64,000 nt of DNA, taken from assembly GCA_905221605.1 (NCBI GenBank), contig CAJNDS010002446.1, positions 827,629 through 891,628 on the forward strand, written 5' to 3'. This document shows, in pieces, positions 23,366-33,253 of this stretch; the stretch's first letter is position 1; every line of letters begins with the position of its first letter. The translations under genes and the position numbers were made by a program. The notes below the pieces were generated by a model, which worked only from the letters and a program-made list of their open reading frames with translations, searched no databases and had not been told where the DNA came from. Source of the DNA: Symbiodinium natans (lineage: Eukaryota; Sar; Dinophyceae; Suessiales; Symbiodiniaceae).

Positions 23366-25889
23366 GCTGCGAGCCGTGCCAAAGGGACAAGCCGTTGGCA
23401 ACGACTTCGATGCGCCTGTCATCTGCGACGGGCACGTCGATGTTCATGTCGGCAACGCGGACGTTGCGAGCCACACGTGCACCGGCTTCGCGGCAAACCC
23501 GCGCAACGGCGCGCTCAAGTGGCCCTGCACGCGCGGCGAGCACGCCGCTGGTAGCGCACGCGGCACGGTGGTCCCCGAAAGTGTCGAGCCTGCCACGACA
23601 GCTGCACGTGCGGGGGGCGAGTGGCAGGGGCAGGCGCAGGCGCCGCAGGAGCAGAATGCGGAACTGCGCATTCGGAATGGACACGGCGTCGTGCGTGGGC
23701 GCGACAGTGATGGCTCGGGCAGAGTGTGGCCCAGCCTGCGACAGCAGCAGCGCACGGGACGCAAGGGTGAGGTCAGAAAGATGCGTCTCGCACGCGCGCT
23801 CGTCGCATGCTCCGGCAGCTTGGCGCTGCCATCCCCGCAGGGCATCACCCGGCTCGAAAGCGCAGCCGCGCGCTGGCGGCGCGTCTGAGGCGTCAAGCAG
23901 GGAAGCCCACGCCGGCGCGTCGTAGCCGGTGGCGCGAAGGGCATCGCGTGCCTGATTCGCAGCGGCCGCCGCGGGCAAGGGCACATGGCCCTGCAAGGCA
24001 TGGAGCAGCCGGTCTGCAGCTACCGGCGCTCGGGCTTGGATAACGGGCAGCGTGTCACACCAGGAGGCCCAATGGGCAGCTTGGCGGGCAGCAACGGCGG
24101 AGCGCAGACCAAGTCCCCCAAACCGCAAGGCCAGCTGCGCCGTTCGCAGGCTGGGATCAGGCAGGGGCGCGGCCTCCAGCTGCAAGAGGCGGGTGAGGCA
24201 CTGGGCAACTGCCGCGTCGTGGTCCCGCGCATACGCCTCGGTCTGGTGGGGGGGGAGGACCCGGAGGAGGTGGTTGGCCCGTGGCGCAGCGCAGAACAGG
24301 AGCAGGAGCCACGCTGCCTGCAAGCTGGACAACTGCGGGATGCGGCCGAGGAGTCGGTCATGCTGCGCACGTTTGAGGCGTAGCTGCGCATGGACGTACG
24401 CGTCATGACCCAGCGGTGCGCCCAGCACGGTGAGGCCTTGCTGGTCGGGCGGGAGCGACCAGTCGCCGACCCACGCTTGGTCCGAGGAGCTAGCGGCGGC
24501 CAGGTCGGCTATGGACGGGGGCTCTTCACCGGCCGCGTTCCATATGCGGGTCTTGCCCGCATGCAATCTGACCCGCGCATGTTCCCACAGGGCGGCGGAC
24601 AGTGCATCCAGCAAAGGCCGAACACGCTCAGGTTCAGCGACGACGTAGATGTCGTCTAGGAAGGCGAAAACGGCCTCACCCGGGAGAAGCTGGCCCTGGA
24701 GTTCGGCCAGCGCAGGGTGCTGCGCGAGGGCGTAGAGCGCTGGCATCAGAAGGTCGCCTTGCTCGCCGCCTTCGCCTTGCTGGATGCGATGGCCGTGCCC
24801 GGCATCGTCATACCAAGTGTAGGAGCTGCTCTCGGCGTAAAATTGGCGCGCGTAGGGCAACAAAGGCCGCAGCGCCGGGCGCTCAAGCAGCCCCCGCAGC
24901 ATGGCTCGACGGGAGACGTGGTCGAATGCCCCAACAGCATCAACCGAAAGGATTGTTGCCCGCGGACTGGCCTCAGTTGCTGCGCGGAGGAGGCAGACGA
25001 CGGCTTCAGTCCCAGCAGACGTGCTAAGGCCGAATTGGAAGGGCAGGCACGCCTCTTGGAGTTGGGGGCCGAACTGCTGCGCCAGAACCCTCCCGACCAG
25101 GCGGCGCAAAACGTCGCCAACAACTAGGGCCCGGACACGGCCATTCGGCTTTTGCAACGCGACGACTCTGCCGACGCGCACGGCCGCAAGGACGTCGTCC
25201 GGCACCTGCGCACGAGCAAGTAGCTCGGCTGCAGTGTGAAGAAGGCGGCTGTCCTCCTCATCATCAAGCATGATGCGGAGATGCTCATTGGTGGCGCCGC
25301 TCGGCCCGGCCGCAGAACCGCGTCGCGCGGACTGGAGACAGGCGACGAAAGCCTGTTGCGGGAAAGCGCACGGCTGGTCGGGCTGAAACCCCAGAACATC
25401 AGCATCATGCGGGCCGTATGCCTCGGGAGGGCGGCGGTCGGGGTCTGTGAGCTCGGCCAGGGTGGCCGGGGACCCCTCCGCGAGAGGCTCGGCGGTGAGC
25501 GCGCGGCTTGCCGCGGACAACTCGCCAAGTTGGACGAGAGACTCAGCCCGGTGCGCACGGGCCTCGTCAGTGGTGGTCCGCGCGGCGCCCCTGCCGCTGG
25601 AACCAACGGCGGCTGTGGCCTGACCAAGTAGTTCCAGCCAATGGCCAGCCTGGAAAAGCTCGCTGCGTCGGTCAAGCTCGGCAGGCGGCACACGGCCGGT
25701 TCCAGGCGCACGGTACAGCAGCATGCGGGGCGCAAGCATGAAAAGCTTCCAGCCCCGCACGCGCTCCAGCAGCGAACCCCCGGCCGTGGCGAGGCGCAGG
25801 CCAGTTCGCAGCGCAGTCCGCAGTGCGCCGCGCAGGCGTTGGGGCGCAGCCTGCAGCGTCAACGCGCGCTCACGACAGGTCTCTTCCAA
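23313..25889 (-). CDS. Reverse transcriptase with CCHC finger and start of endonuclease
   Basis: 858 codons from ATG. The RT entry motif SAAGPSGATNEHL is at residues 192-204. Motif A has aspartates 317 and 323 (VDAVGAFDH), motif B is GEQGDLLMP near 375-383, and motif C is FLDDIYVV at 410-417 with the catalytic DD pair. A CCHC knuckle uses C762, C764, H774 and C778. The endonuclease begins with D814/D818 and IEVVANGL at 827-834, then the frame is lost near 23,363 by what looks like a small deletion, and the remaining 20 residues are out of frame. The RT itself has no stop or shift over 800 codons, so decay is recent. It would copy element RNA at a nick in the target. Confidence 0.88.
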   Translation of the reverse strand: MEETCRERALTLQAAPQRLRGALRTALRTGLRLATAGGSLLERVRGWKLFMLAPRMLLYRAPGTGRVPPAELDRRSELFQAGHWLELLGQATAAVGSSGRGAARTTTDEARAHRAESLVQLGELSAASRALTAEPLAEGSPATLAELTDPDRRPPEAYGPHDADVLGFQPDQPCAFPQQAFVACLQSARRGSAAGPSGATNEHLRIMLDDEEDSRLLHTAAELLARAQVPDDVLAAVRVGRVVALQKPNGRVRALVVGDVLRRLVGRVLAQQFGPQLQEACLPFQFGLSTSAGTEAVVCLLRAATEASPRATILSVDAVGAFDHVSRRAMLRGLLERPALRPLLPYARQFYAESSSYTWYDDAGHGHRIQQGEGGEQGDLLMPALYALAQHPALAELQGQLLPGEAVFAFLDDIYVVAEPERVRPLLDALSAALWEHARVRLHAGKTRIWNAAGEEPPSIADLAAASSSDQAWVGDWSLPPDQQGLTVLGAPLGHDAYVHAQLRLKRAQHDRLLGRIPQLSSLQAAWLLLLFCAAPRANHLLRVLPPHQTEAYARDHDAAVAQCLTRLLQLEAAPLPDPSLRTAQLALRFGGLGLRSAVAARQAAHWASWCDTLPVIQARAPVAADRLLHALQGHVPLPAAAAANQARDALRATGYDAPAWASLLDASDAPPARGCAFEPGDALRGWQRQAAGACDERACETHLSDLTLASRALLLSQAGPHSARAITVAPTHDAVSIPNAQFRILLLRRLRLPLPLAPRTCSCRGRLDTFGDHRAACATSGVLAARAGPLERAVARVCREAGARVARNVRVADMNIDVPVADDRRIEVVANGLSLWHGSQLHARLPAHTYGRAPPAG

Positions 25890-26152
25890 GGAGATGTCGT
25901 CAAGTGAGGCGAGACCTGCGCGAAGTCCGGCCTCGGCAGCGACGACCCCGCGCTCGCGCTGTGTGCCACCGGTAGGTGCGCATTCCGGCTCAGTCGCAGG
26001 CTCAGGCGGGACGGCCGTGCCGCCAGGCTCACGCGGCCGTTGGCCTCGCCCGCGACCTCCACGGCGCCCTCGCCCCCGCGCACGCTCGGCGCCGGCGACA
26101 CGGCACGCGGCAGCGGCGAGCGGAGCGTCAGCGGCAGCGGGGTCTTGTGCTC

Positions 26153-26516
26153 ACTAGTAGGGAATGTGGGGAACCTACGCAGAAATAGGTGGCAAGGCAG
26201 GGGCGGGTTGTGGGAATAGTGAGCAGGGCACAACAAACCGTGGGGTGACCCCCTTTCCCTCTACCCATTTAGGCTTGGTTATTGCGGGAGCATACAGAAA
26301 AGCTGCTCGTAAGCGAACCTACACAAAAATAGGGTGGGTTCCCTACTAGTAGCCCCCCCGCTATATACTCCGACAGTATCCCCCCACCTAAATGAGTAGA
26401 AGGAAAGGGGGGCACCCCGCGGTTCGTATGTGCCCTGCTACACTATCCCCACAACCCGCCCTGCCTTGCCACCTATTTCTGTCAGGTTCCCTACCATTCC
26501 CTCCTAGTAGCCTCTC
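26153..26516. mobile_element. 360-bp inverted-repeat (MITE-like) element
   Basis: The left arm (about 26,153-26,277) and right arm (about 26,390-26,516) are imperfect reverse complements over about 125 bp, sharing long blocks such as AGAAATAGGTGGCAAGGCAG and GGGCGGGTTGTGGG. The centre of about 110 bp contains a partial direct repeat of the outer end (GTTCCCTACTAGTAGCC, seen again near 26,485-26,515). No coding capacity. It directly abuts the 5' side of the retrotransposon and has several related short motifs nearby. Confidence 0.82.
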
Positions 26517-26544
26517 TATATACTCTCACAGTAATCCCACCTAA

Positions 26545-26591
26545 CAGGAGTAGCAGAAGTAGAAGTAGAAGTCGAAGTAGTAGAAGTAGAA

Positions 26592-26673
<82 letters not shown>

Positions 26674-26692
26674 GAGGAGTAGTAGTAGTAGA

Positions 26693-26757
<65 letters not shown>

Positions 26758-26763
26758 AAGGAG
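26545..26763. repeat. (AGT)n microsatellite
   Basis: About 70 AGT units with AGA and AGG interruptions. The poly-Leu and poly-Tyr frames through it are artefacts. Confidence 0.97.
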
Positions 26764-26784
26764 TACTTCATAGAACCAAATGAT

Positions 26785-26892
26785 ACGTGCCACCTATTTC
26801 CCCCCACCCACCCCACGGTGGTAGAATAGGTGGCGGGCTCCAGGAAAAATAGGTGGGAATCCACGTGACCTCCCCCCCCAACCACCTATTAC
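26785..26892. repeat. Cluster of CCACCTATT / AATAGGTGG motifs
   Basis: The motif occurs four times in both orientations (near 26,789, 26,824, 26,850 and 26,882). These are likely remnants or ends of the same family as the 26.15-kb inverted-repeat element. Confidence 0.8.
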
Positions 26893-26942
26893 GAGACGGT
26901 CACCATTGGCCGTATCAATCCAGCCGAACCCATCAATGTCCT

Positions 26943-27112
26943 CTACCACGCTTGTTGCTTAGCTTCTGCACGATGGCCAGGCCGCTCACAAGCCGTGTTG
27001 GGCGCAGGAGGCACAGGCGGCGGCGTGGGCAGGCGAGGATGCCACGGCTGCGGCTGCGGCAGCGGCTGAAGCGGGAGGCCATTGGCAATAACTTCGATAG
27101 ACGCGGGTTGCC
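26943..27112 (-). pseudogene. Short endonuclease fragment of the retroelement family
   Basis: Minus-strand translation contains IEVIANGLPL, matching the IEVVANGL block of the intact element, followed by unrelated Pro-rich sequence. Too short to be functional. Confidence 0.65.
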
Positions 27113-27113
27113 G

Positions 27114-27130
27114 TTTAGGGTTTAGGGTAT
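27114..27130. repeat. Two TTTAGGG units at the edge of the AT-rich island
   Basis: The sequence GTTTAGGGTTTAGGG marks the exact transition from GC-rich retroelement debris to AT-rich DNA. Confidence 0.8.
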
Positions 27131-27216
27131 TATTTAAAGTAATCACACCTTTCAACCCATCCCCCCAGGCCCTGATCCCTGAACAAAGCCCTGACCTGTA
27201 AAACCCTCCCAGCCTT

Positions 27217-27372
27217 TCTTTCTGATTCTTTCTGATTCCCTATGATCCTCTCTGATTCTCTCTGATCCTTTCTGATCCTCTCCGATCCTCTCTGATCCTC
27301 TCTAATTCTCTCAAAGGAAGGGAATCCTGACTGATTCTCTCTGATCCTCTCTAATTCTTTCTACGGAAAGGA
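27217..27372. repeat. Degenerate 10-bp tandem repeat
   Basis: Units of TCTCTGATCC or TCTCTGATTC recur about thirteen times, interrupted by a GGAAGGGAATCC insertion. Confidence 0.88.
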
Positions 27373-27407
27373 ATCCTTATTCAAAGGGGCCTCACTCTGT
27401 TTGGGGG

Positions 27408-27463
<56 letters not shown>
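27408..27463. repeat. (ATT)n microsatellite
   Basis: About 18 perfect ATT units. Confidence 0.97.
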
Positions 27464-27464
<1 letters not shown>

Positions 27465-27805
27465 GTACGGGCTTATATTACCTTCACTAGCCCGTATAAT
27501 ATAATTGTAAGCGCGGGAAAAAGAATATTATAATAACCCCGCGCGTATAGAAAGAACGAAATAATGTAGGAAAAAGCCCTAATTTAGATATCTTTTCATG
27601 GGGTTTTTTGCGCTCACTTGTTCACTCACTCACAGCACGCGTCGTATTAACTCCTTGTCTGGTTCGCTTGTTCACTTTGCTCACGCCTTTATTAATATTA
27701 CGTGAAGAGAATGAGCGTTTTAATTACAAATGAAGCGCAACGAAATGCGTGAATTAAACAAGCGATTGAACGAAACCATCACCAGTAAACATTAGAATTA
27801 TAGTA

Positions 27806-27849
27806 TTATAAGGGGGCAATATTAATAGTACTTTGTGGCCCCCTTATAA
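27806..27849. repeat. 12-bp perfect hairpin, GC-cored
   Basis: Left arm TTATAAGGGGGC (27,806-27,817) and right arm GCCCCCTTATAA (27,838-27,849), with a 20-nt AT-rich loop. Confidence 0.9.
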
Positions 27850-28008
27850 ACCCCTTAATAATAATACTTATGGCCCGGGCAAGTATTATATCTTTTTGTT
27901 TTTTTTAGAAGCCCGATGAAAAAGGGCAAATTTCATTAACTAAAATCGTGCATCGTTTCACTCTTTACATTTTAATTATAAAATTGTATGCCCTTTTAGT
28001 AGTATTAA

Positions 28009-28046
28009 TACGGGCGTATAAAGAGAGAGAAAAATAGACGCCCGTA
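28009..28046. repeat. 9-bp hairpin TACGGGCGT / ACGCCCGTA
   Basis: Arms at 28,009-28,017 and 28,038-28,046. A sister hairpin with arms TACGGGCT / AGCCCGTA lies at 27,466-27,496. Confidence 0.88.
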
Positions 28047-28817
28047 CATTCATTTCGTTCACGCTCATAATATTAACTTCGTGCGTCATTCACATGTTCA
28101 CTTCTTACAAGATTAATATTCGTATTACGTGAAGAGAACTAGTGAGCGAAATGCACGCACGAATTGTCGAATTGTAAGTGAATAAGCGAACTAGAGAACG
28201 AAACAAGGAGAAGATTCCATGGGAAGGAGAGTTCACCCTTAGAAGCGATCCGTGAGCTGGGTTAATAGCGTCCAGCGGCTACCTCACGGTCCAGTTGTTG
28301 CGTTCATGCGTTCACACACGAATACTAATATTCACGCGTTAACTTGTAATATTAGTATTAATGTGCTCTCTTATTCTCTTCACGGTAATAATATTAATGA
28401 CAAGGAGTGAGCGACGCGTGCATTATATTATTACAGGTGAAAAAAGAAGAAGAGAGAGAAGTGAGTTTACGAGCGTGAAGTGAATAAGCGCACGAAATAA
28501 GCGAATTCACGTACCAAGAATAAGAGGTTGGTGACAGCGGACAGACCCATGAAGCCGAGACTTTGGATGACACGGTACGTCTGGATCTTGTTCCGGGGAG
28601 TTGGATGTACCTTGTAAAGGCTTGTTCTACAGGAATCCTTCATGAGTGAGCTGAAGACCGCTGCAAAGAGCCCCTTGACCGCCCAGAAGTTGTTCATGAT
28701 TGTCCAAAGGTTTAGATGGGAGATTCTTGGTGATGGTTGTTCAAGAGATTCCTAATGGTTAACCGTCAAGAAGTATTAGATGACCAAGAGATGAATAGGG
28801 ACTCTAGGAAAAGCCAC

Positions 28818-28869
28818 ATAAAATATACTAAAAAGCGTGCACTTCATTTACCTTTTTAGTACATTTTAT
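28818..28869. repeat. 18-bp hairpin with one mismatch
   Basis: The left arm at 28,818-28,835 and right arm at 28,852-28,869 pair at 17 of 18 positions around a 16-nt loop. The stem is AT-rich (ACTAAAAAG core), unlike the GC-cored hairpins nearby. Confidence 0.9.
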
Positions 28870-29214
28870 TGGGGCGGAGTGAATGAATAAGTGAACGAAT
28901 TAAATGAGAGAACGAATGTAATTCACGCGACAGCCAGGGTGGTTTGCGAATGACAAGGAGTTTTCCTAATGGTTGGTTTTCATGAGTGACCGGACCAAGA
29001 GCCAAGATTCAATAGCTGGTTAAGGTTGTACGTGGCTTGGAGGAAGAGATCACTTGACCTTTAATAGTGTTACCGTCACGCATGAATCCAAGGTTTTAGA
29101 GGTGTGTCCATGATCTGTTAACTGGTGATGGCACTAAATTAGTGAGTCATCAAGGGTTTGATTGAAGGGGGGGGAGGGGGGTATATTATTACTAGGTCAA
29201 CATTACGGCATCTA

Positions 29215-30115
29215 AAACCTGGCACCGAATCTTGGCAAAACGAAGGGATGACCATCTGGGGTATCTATGTGCGCTGGCTTGCCAGAAGATGTCCGATAAA
29301 GTAGAGGTCGCAATCAGCGTCATCCAAAATTCGGGAAAAAGGCCATGACCGGCTTTGTGGCATCAGTGACATCCATTCGAAAAGAAGCTGGAATTTCGAC
29401 AGGCGCGCCACAGAATGGCCGTGGGAGCGGTCAGTTCACCTTGTGTCGAAAGGGCGTGCCATTGATGGCCCACAGTTCCTTTTGCCGTGTGGCATCGACT
29501 GTTGCATCAGGGAAACAGGACAGGAATCACTTGCGCCGCTGGTCGTGGCACCGGAATCAATGAGGACGTACTTGGTGGAGGATGTTGCGGCAACCTGTTC
29601 AGTGACCTCAACAGCCTGAGCCGGAGAATCGCTGATGACAAACAACATTTTTTGGATGGCGCCTGGACCTTTGCGGCCCTGACGGCGTGGACGTGTTAGC
29701 AGATCGTATCTCCATGGGTGTCGGCCCAGAGTATGTAGCTGATGAGGCAGAAGCAGATCCGAATGTCGTGCCTGCACTGCGCCGCCGCAGGTTTTTGGAT
29801 TTCAAGTACTGGACGATGACAAACTCGCCGAATTCATGGCAATTTCCGGTGCAAGTGCTTTGGTCGCCACCTCTGACAAGATGGCAAGTTTCAGATCCGC
29901 ATCAAACGTCATCATGTACTCACGTTCGTATTTTGCAATTTCTCCTTCCCACTTTTCAAGGTTGGGAAGGTCGGATTTGACAGCGCGCGCAACCATGCGA
30001 ACGGTTTGTGCTTGTTTGCGGGCTCATACCGTGCATGCACGCGGCGCCAAAGTTCAAGCCCATTGCGTTCAGGCACCAACATTGCCGTAGATGGGATCTC
30101 GCCGGCCTGGCACAA
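29215..30115 (-). pseudogene. Gag-protease fragment of a copia-like LTR retroelement
   Basis: Reading the minus strand: 30,115-29,912 has the gag pattern RNGLELWRRVHARYEP; 29,996-29,802 has WEGEIAKYEREY and a helical tail; 29,805-29,608 is a basic linker with GPTPMEI; the aspartic-protease motif DSGA lies at 29,547-29,558, preceded by KYVLI. Further on, PVEIPASFRMDV matches the usual stretch after the protease. At least three frame changes make it non-functional. No LTRs, integrase or RT were found next to it. Confidence 0.72.
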
Positions 30116-30124
30116 GCCAACAAA

Positions 30125-31062
30125 AATGGCAAATAGATCCGTGCAAAACGCTGTTGTCCAAACTCCCCTCAGTCCCGGATCTGCAGATTGCGTGGTTGTT
30201 GCTGCTCATGTGCGCGGCTCATCGCGGCTCCCCGTTGCCATTATTTATTGTTTTATTTTTGTTTTTAATCCGCGCTCTCCCGCCAGCCTACACCGCAGGG
30301 TTCGCCCATAAGCACGATGAGGCGGTCATCGCCTGCTTGCAGGAGTTGTTGGCCAACGGCGGACCGCCGCTGTGGGAGGCCAATGCCACTCGCCAGGCTC
30401 AGCTACCGCTGCAACTGGGTGGTCTGGGCTTTCGCTCCGCCGAGACCACGCGCTTCGCGGCGCATTGGGCTTCTTGGGCGGACACGGTCCCCACCGGCAC
30501 CCAGGCATTGTGGCGGAGTTGCTCCGCCAGGCTGAGGCCTGGTGGTTAGGAAACACGGACTGGTGGCATTGCCCCAAGCGCATCCGTGGCACTGCGCGCG
30601 GAATCTTGTTTGAGACAGGCGGGGTTTGATCCGCCGTCGTGGCCTCAAGTGCTGGTCGACCGCCGCCCGCAGGCCAGGCGGCTCGACCCTCTTCGCGGGT
30701 GGCAAAGGGGGGCCACGGCTTGCCTCTGGATGGATATGCATGGATATGTACAGATGAGCCGTTGGAGAGAACGTCACCTGCAGTGCCTGCAGCGGCCCGT
30801 CAAGCTAGACGGGCGAGCGACAATCCTGTTTCCGAAGCCTCTGCGTCAGCTGATTTTGAGAAAGATGGTGGAAGACTTGCGAACGCAGGGGGCGGAATCA
30901 GGAATCTCGCCACTGCCGCTGCCGGGCGCACCGCCGTTTCCTTCGGGCCTTGCGGAACCAGTGTCACAGAACAATGCAGTGATGACTGCTTTCCGTGCGT
31001 TCGCACAAGACAGCAACGTGGATGGTCCGCTTTCATTGACAGCATTACAGCGTGGACGCTGA
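30125..31062 (+). pseudogene. Third RT fragment of the 23-kb retroelement family (plus strand)
   Basis: Plus-strand translation carries LQIAWLLLLMCAAHRG, then HDEAVIACLQELL, LQLGGLGFRSAE and AAHWASWADT. These match residues about 524-612 of the intact element in order. After a shift near 30,545, DPLRGWQR matches residues about 681-688. A short AT-rich stretch at about 30,235-30,280 replaces the conserved block between CAA and the HD pair. It lies back to back with the copia-like gag fragment. Confidence 0.78.
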
Positions 31063-31126
31063 CCGCCGGGCGCCGCGCCGCGCGCTCTACTTGTTGCTCA
31101 CGACACGGCATTGTGGGACAACGCTG

Positions 31127-31586
31127 ACGCGCTGCTTGGGGGGCGCCCCCGAGGACGTTTCATTCCGATGCGGGAGTCACTCGCCAAGCCGAGGGATGGG
31201 CTGATTGCCCTTCCTGGTCGGCACTCTGGTCGGCACTGGCTGCTGGCGCCCTGTCCTCAAGGCTATGGCAGCTCGGTAGCTCGGTACCCCCTAGTGTCGA
31301 GGGAGAGGAACCCGAGAAGAATCGGGTATTCTCCAGAGCCCAGTTCGAAGGCTTTCGATTTGAACGGGGAGACGTGCAAACGGACGATTTCGAGAAGGTG
31401 GCGGAGATGATCCGGGACCTGGTCGAGTTGCCCTCACCCACTCTGCCAAAAGCCAGTCGGCAACACTTCGATTTTTTCCCAATATTTCCCAATTCAAAAA
31501 CAAGCCGTACACTTTCCCAAGACGAAAAATTTGCACATGAAGGATTCAAGCACGCGGGCTGGAGCGGGGCACTTCTGGAACGCTGA
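31127..31586 (+). CDS. Exon-like plus-strand segment, unknown
   Basis: About 150 codons stay open without a starting Met. The part at about 31,290-31,455 is charged and protein-like (EGFRFERGD, then FEKVAEMIRDLVELP). Low-complexity Phe/Pro codons near its end suggest that the coding part stops near 31,455. No domain recognised; the only plus-strand host-gene candidate in the window. Confidence 0.3.
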
Positions 31587-31739
31587 CGCCGGAGAGTCAG
31601 GCGACTCTGCCCCTACATGCCTTGGTGGCCCCGTGTACGCTACGACGCACACGCGCGCACGGCGGCGGCAGCGCGGTCGCGCGACGGATCCGGCGGGGTT
31701 GGAGGCGGGACGCTCTACACCAGCACGCAATGCATGAGG

Positions 31740-32335
31740 TCAGCGTTTGTGGAGGCATCGTCCTCCGCTTTCGCCATGCAGCAGGGCAGCAAGTCGATCG
31801 ACAGATAACGCCTCTGCGAGGCGAGTGAACGAACCAATCTGGACCAGAGCCCGCCGAACAACGGGTGCCGAGCCCAGGCTGAGGCAGCTTCGGAGGAGAG
31901 CGTTCTTGCCGCTGCATGCAATGGGACACACACCAATCTCTGCAACCCTCCGGCTGCGGGCCGGGGCTATGCCAAGTGCAGGGCCAGGAGTGGCATGTTC
32001 GGGGGCGAAAGGCGTGTGCGTGCGTGTGCGTGCGAAGGGTGTCCGAAAGCGTCTCCTCATTTGGGCTAGGGCATGCAGCGTGTCAGCGGCTCGCCGCGTC
32101 GTCAGGCAGGGCCGGTCAGTTGCTTCGCCAACGCGTACACCGACACAAGGGTGCGCGTGGTGCTTTTTGGCCCCATGCCATGGACCAGCTTTTGTACATC
32201 AAGACAGACATCGGGTACGCTGCGCAGCCCCGACGCACTCATCGCATCCCAGCAAAGCCCCGGGAACTTGCAGGACTCGGTCAGCAGCTGGTCGGACCGG
32301 AACCGCAGCCCAGCAGAGCGAGGTGGGGGCTTTGC
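31740..32335 (-). CDS. Unknown gene, last two exons
   Basis: A segment from about 32,335 to 32,133 is followed by a GT donor (TACGC|GTTGGC) and, after a TGCAG acceptor, by the exon 31,911-31,740 ending in TGA. The join keeps phase (two bases plus one) and gives a continuous helical stretch rich in Leu, Ala and Arg. An alternative reading ends the first segment at its own stop at 32,102. Function not recognised. Confidence 0.4.
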
Positions 32336-32479
32336 CCGCGTTGAGCCGGAATTGTGGCAAACTTTTGGTCCGGTCGGGCATTGCGTTCCCAGAGTCCAGG
32401 CTTCGTTGCAAAACTTGATGGAAGCACATCTGACTGTGTATCTATGTGCGAAACTTAGAAGGTGACTTGATTTTCCCAA

Positions 32480-33250
32480 GCTGGGCAGCCTCCAGCAAAT
32501 GCATTGGCATATGTGTATCCAATGACATGAAGCAACAGTTGAGCAGGATCTCGTTCCACTATTTCCATGCCTTAAACATTCGATTGTGTATTTTACGTTT
32601 CACAATGCTAGATTGTTCTTTCCAACAGTTCACGTGATATTTCCCCACGTGCAGGCTTGTGGGAGAATTATGTTTGGCTTGTGGGAGAATTATGCGCTAG
32701 GGCACATGCGCGGTCTATCCAGAAGACTTACCAACAGCGTAAAGGCATCCCAATCTTTCTTCGAGCAATCGTCCTGCGCACGATATTTCTTTGCCGAAAG
32801 TTCCGTGTAGTCAACATAACAACCAGCATGGCAACCACTTGTGAAAGTCAGTCGGTTCCTGGACCGACTCCCCTCCTAAGTCCCAAGACTGCATGAGAAC
32901 CCAATCCTTCTCCCCCCCCCCCACCAAGCACCCCAGAGGATACAGAGCCGAACCCCTCTAGGGACCCTCCAGCTGTGCCGCAAAAGACTCGTAAGAAGAG
33001 ACTGAAACCAAGCTCCAGCTGCCGATCCATCCTTTTTCTTGCGCATTAAGGCACTTACGATGCGACACAAGACGCAGCACTGCAACAGCTGACTCGACAG
33101 CCTTGTGTGTGTCAGGATCTGTTCGGCCCCTGTCGAGTGGGTACCGTTGCAGCTTGGCAGCTGTTTGCAAGGCATGCTTCTTGCTTTACGTGCGCACCGG
33201 TGCTCTGATGGCGGGTTCGAGAGCCAACCTTTGCCCACAATGAGACATTT
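32480..33250. other. No supported gene
   Basis: Unique sequence with short frames only; a C run at 32,912-32,924. Confidence 0.45.
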
Positions 33251-33253
33251 GCT

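Larger units (their letters stand above)
22913..26150 (-). mobile_element. Non-LTR retrotransposon, RT plus restriction-like endonuclease
   Basis: Minus-strand element of about 3.2 kb with much higher GC than the rest of the window. It contains a long RT frame, a CCHC finger and a C-terminal PD-(D/E)xK-type endonuclease split by a frameshift. This order (RT, CCHC, restriction-like endonuclease) is that of R2/NeSL/CRE-type elements, which have no AP endonuclease. The 5' limit is unclear: the frame opens at 25,889 and element-like GC composition extends to about 26,150, where an inverted-repeat element starts. Downstream of the stop are G and T homopolymers (22,730-22,855). No target-site duplication was found by eye. 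Confidence 0.85.
27131..29210. other. AT-rich island with dispersed GC-cored hairpins
   Basis: Base composition drops abruptly to strongly AT-rich between the GC-rich retroelements. The sequence is built from recurring words: ATTAATATTACGTGAAGAGAA-like phrases (near 27,692, 28,116 and, inverted, 28,370), GTGAATAAGCGAAC-like phrases (near 28,180, 28,480 and 28,885), and the inverted pair CGCGTCG...TCCTTGTC (27,640) versus GACAAGGAGTGAGCGACGCG (28,398). The only notable frame is 76 codons (minus, 28,467-28,697), hydrophobic at its C-terminal end, unrecognised. The texture resembles repeat-rich organelle DNA more than the surrounding nuclear DNA. It could be an organelle-derived insertion, a foreign insertion or a mis-joined contig. 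Confidence 0.7.

Noticed and set aside
22226-23554. 442-codon plus-strand open frame
   Set aside because: It runs antisense through the retrotransposon endonuclease and through G and T homopolymers. Composition is low-complexity and no domain is visible; GC-rich DNA stays open by chance.
27131-29210. CRISPR-like array in the AT-rich island
   Set aside because: The recurring words are irregularly spaced, vary in length and occur in both orientations, so there are no uniform repeat-spacer units.
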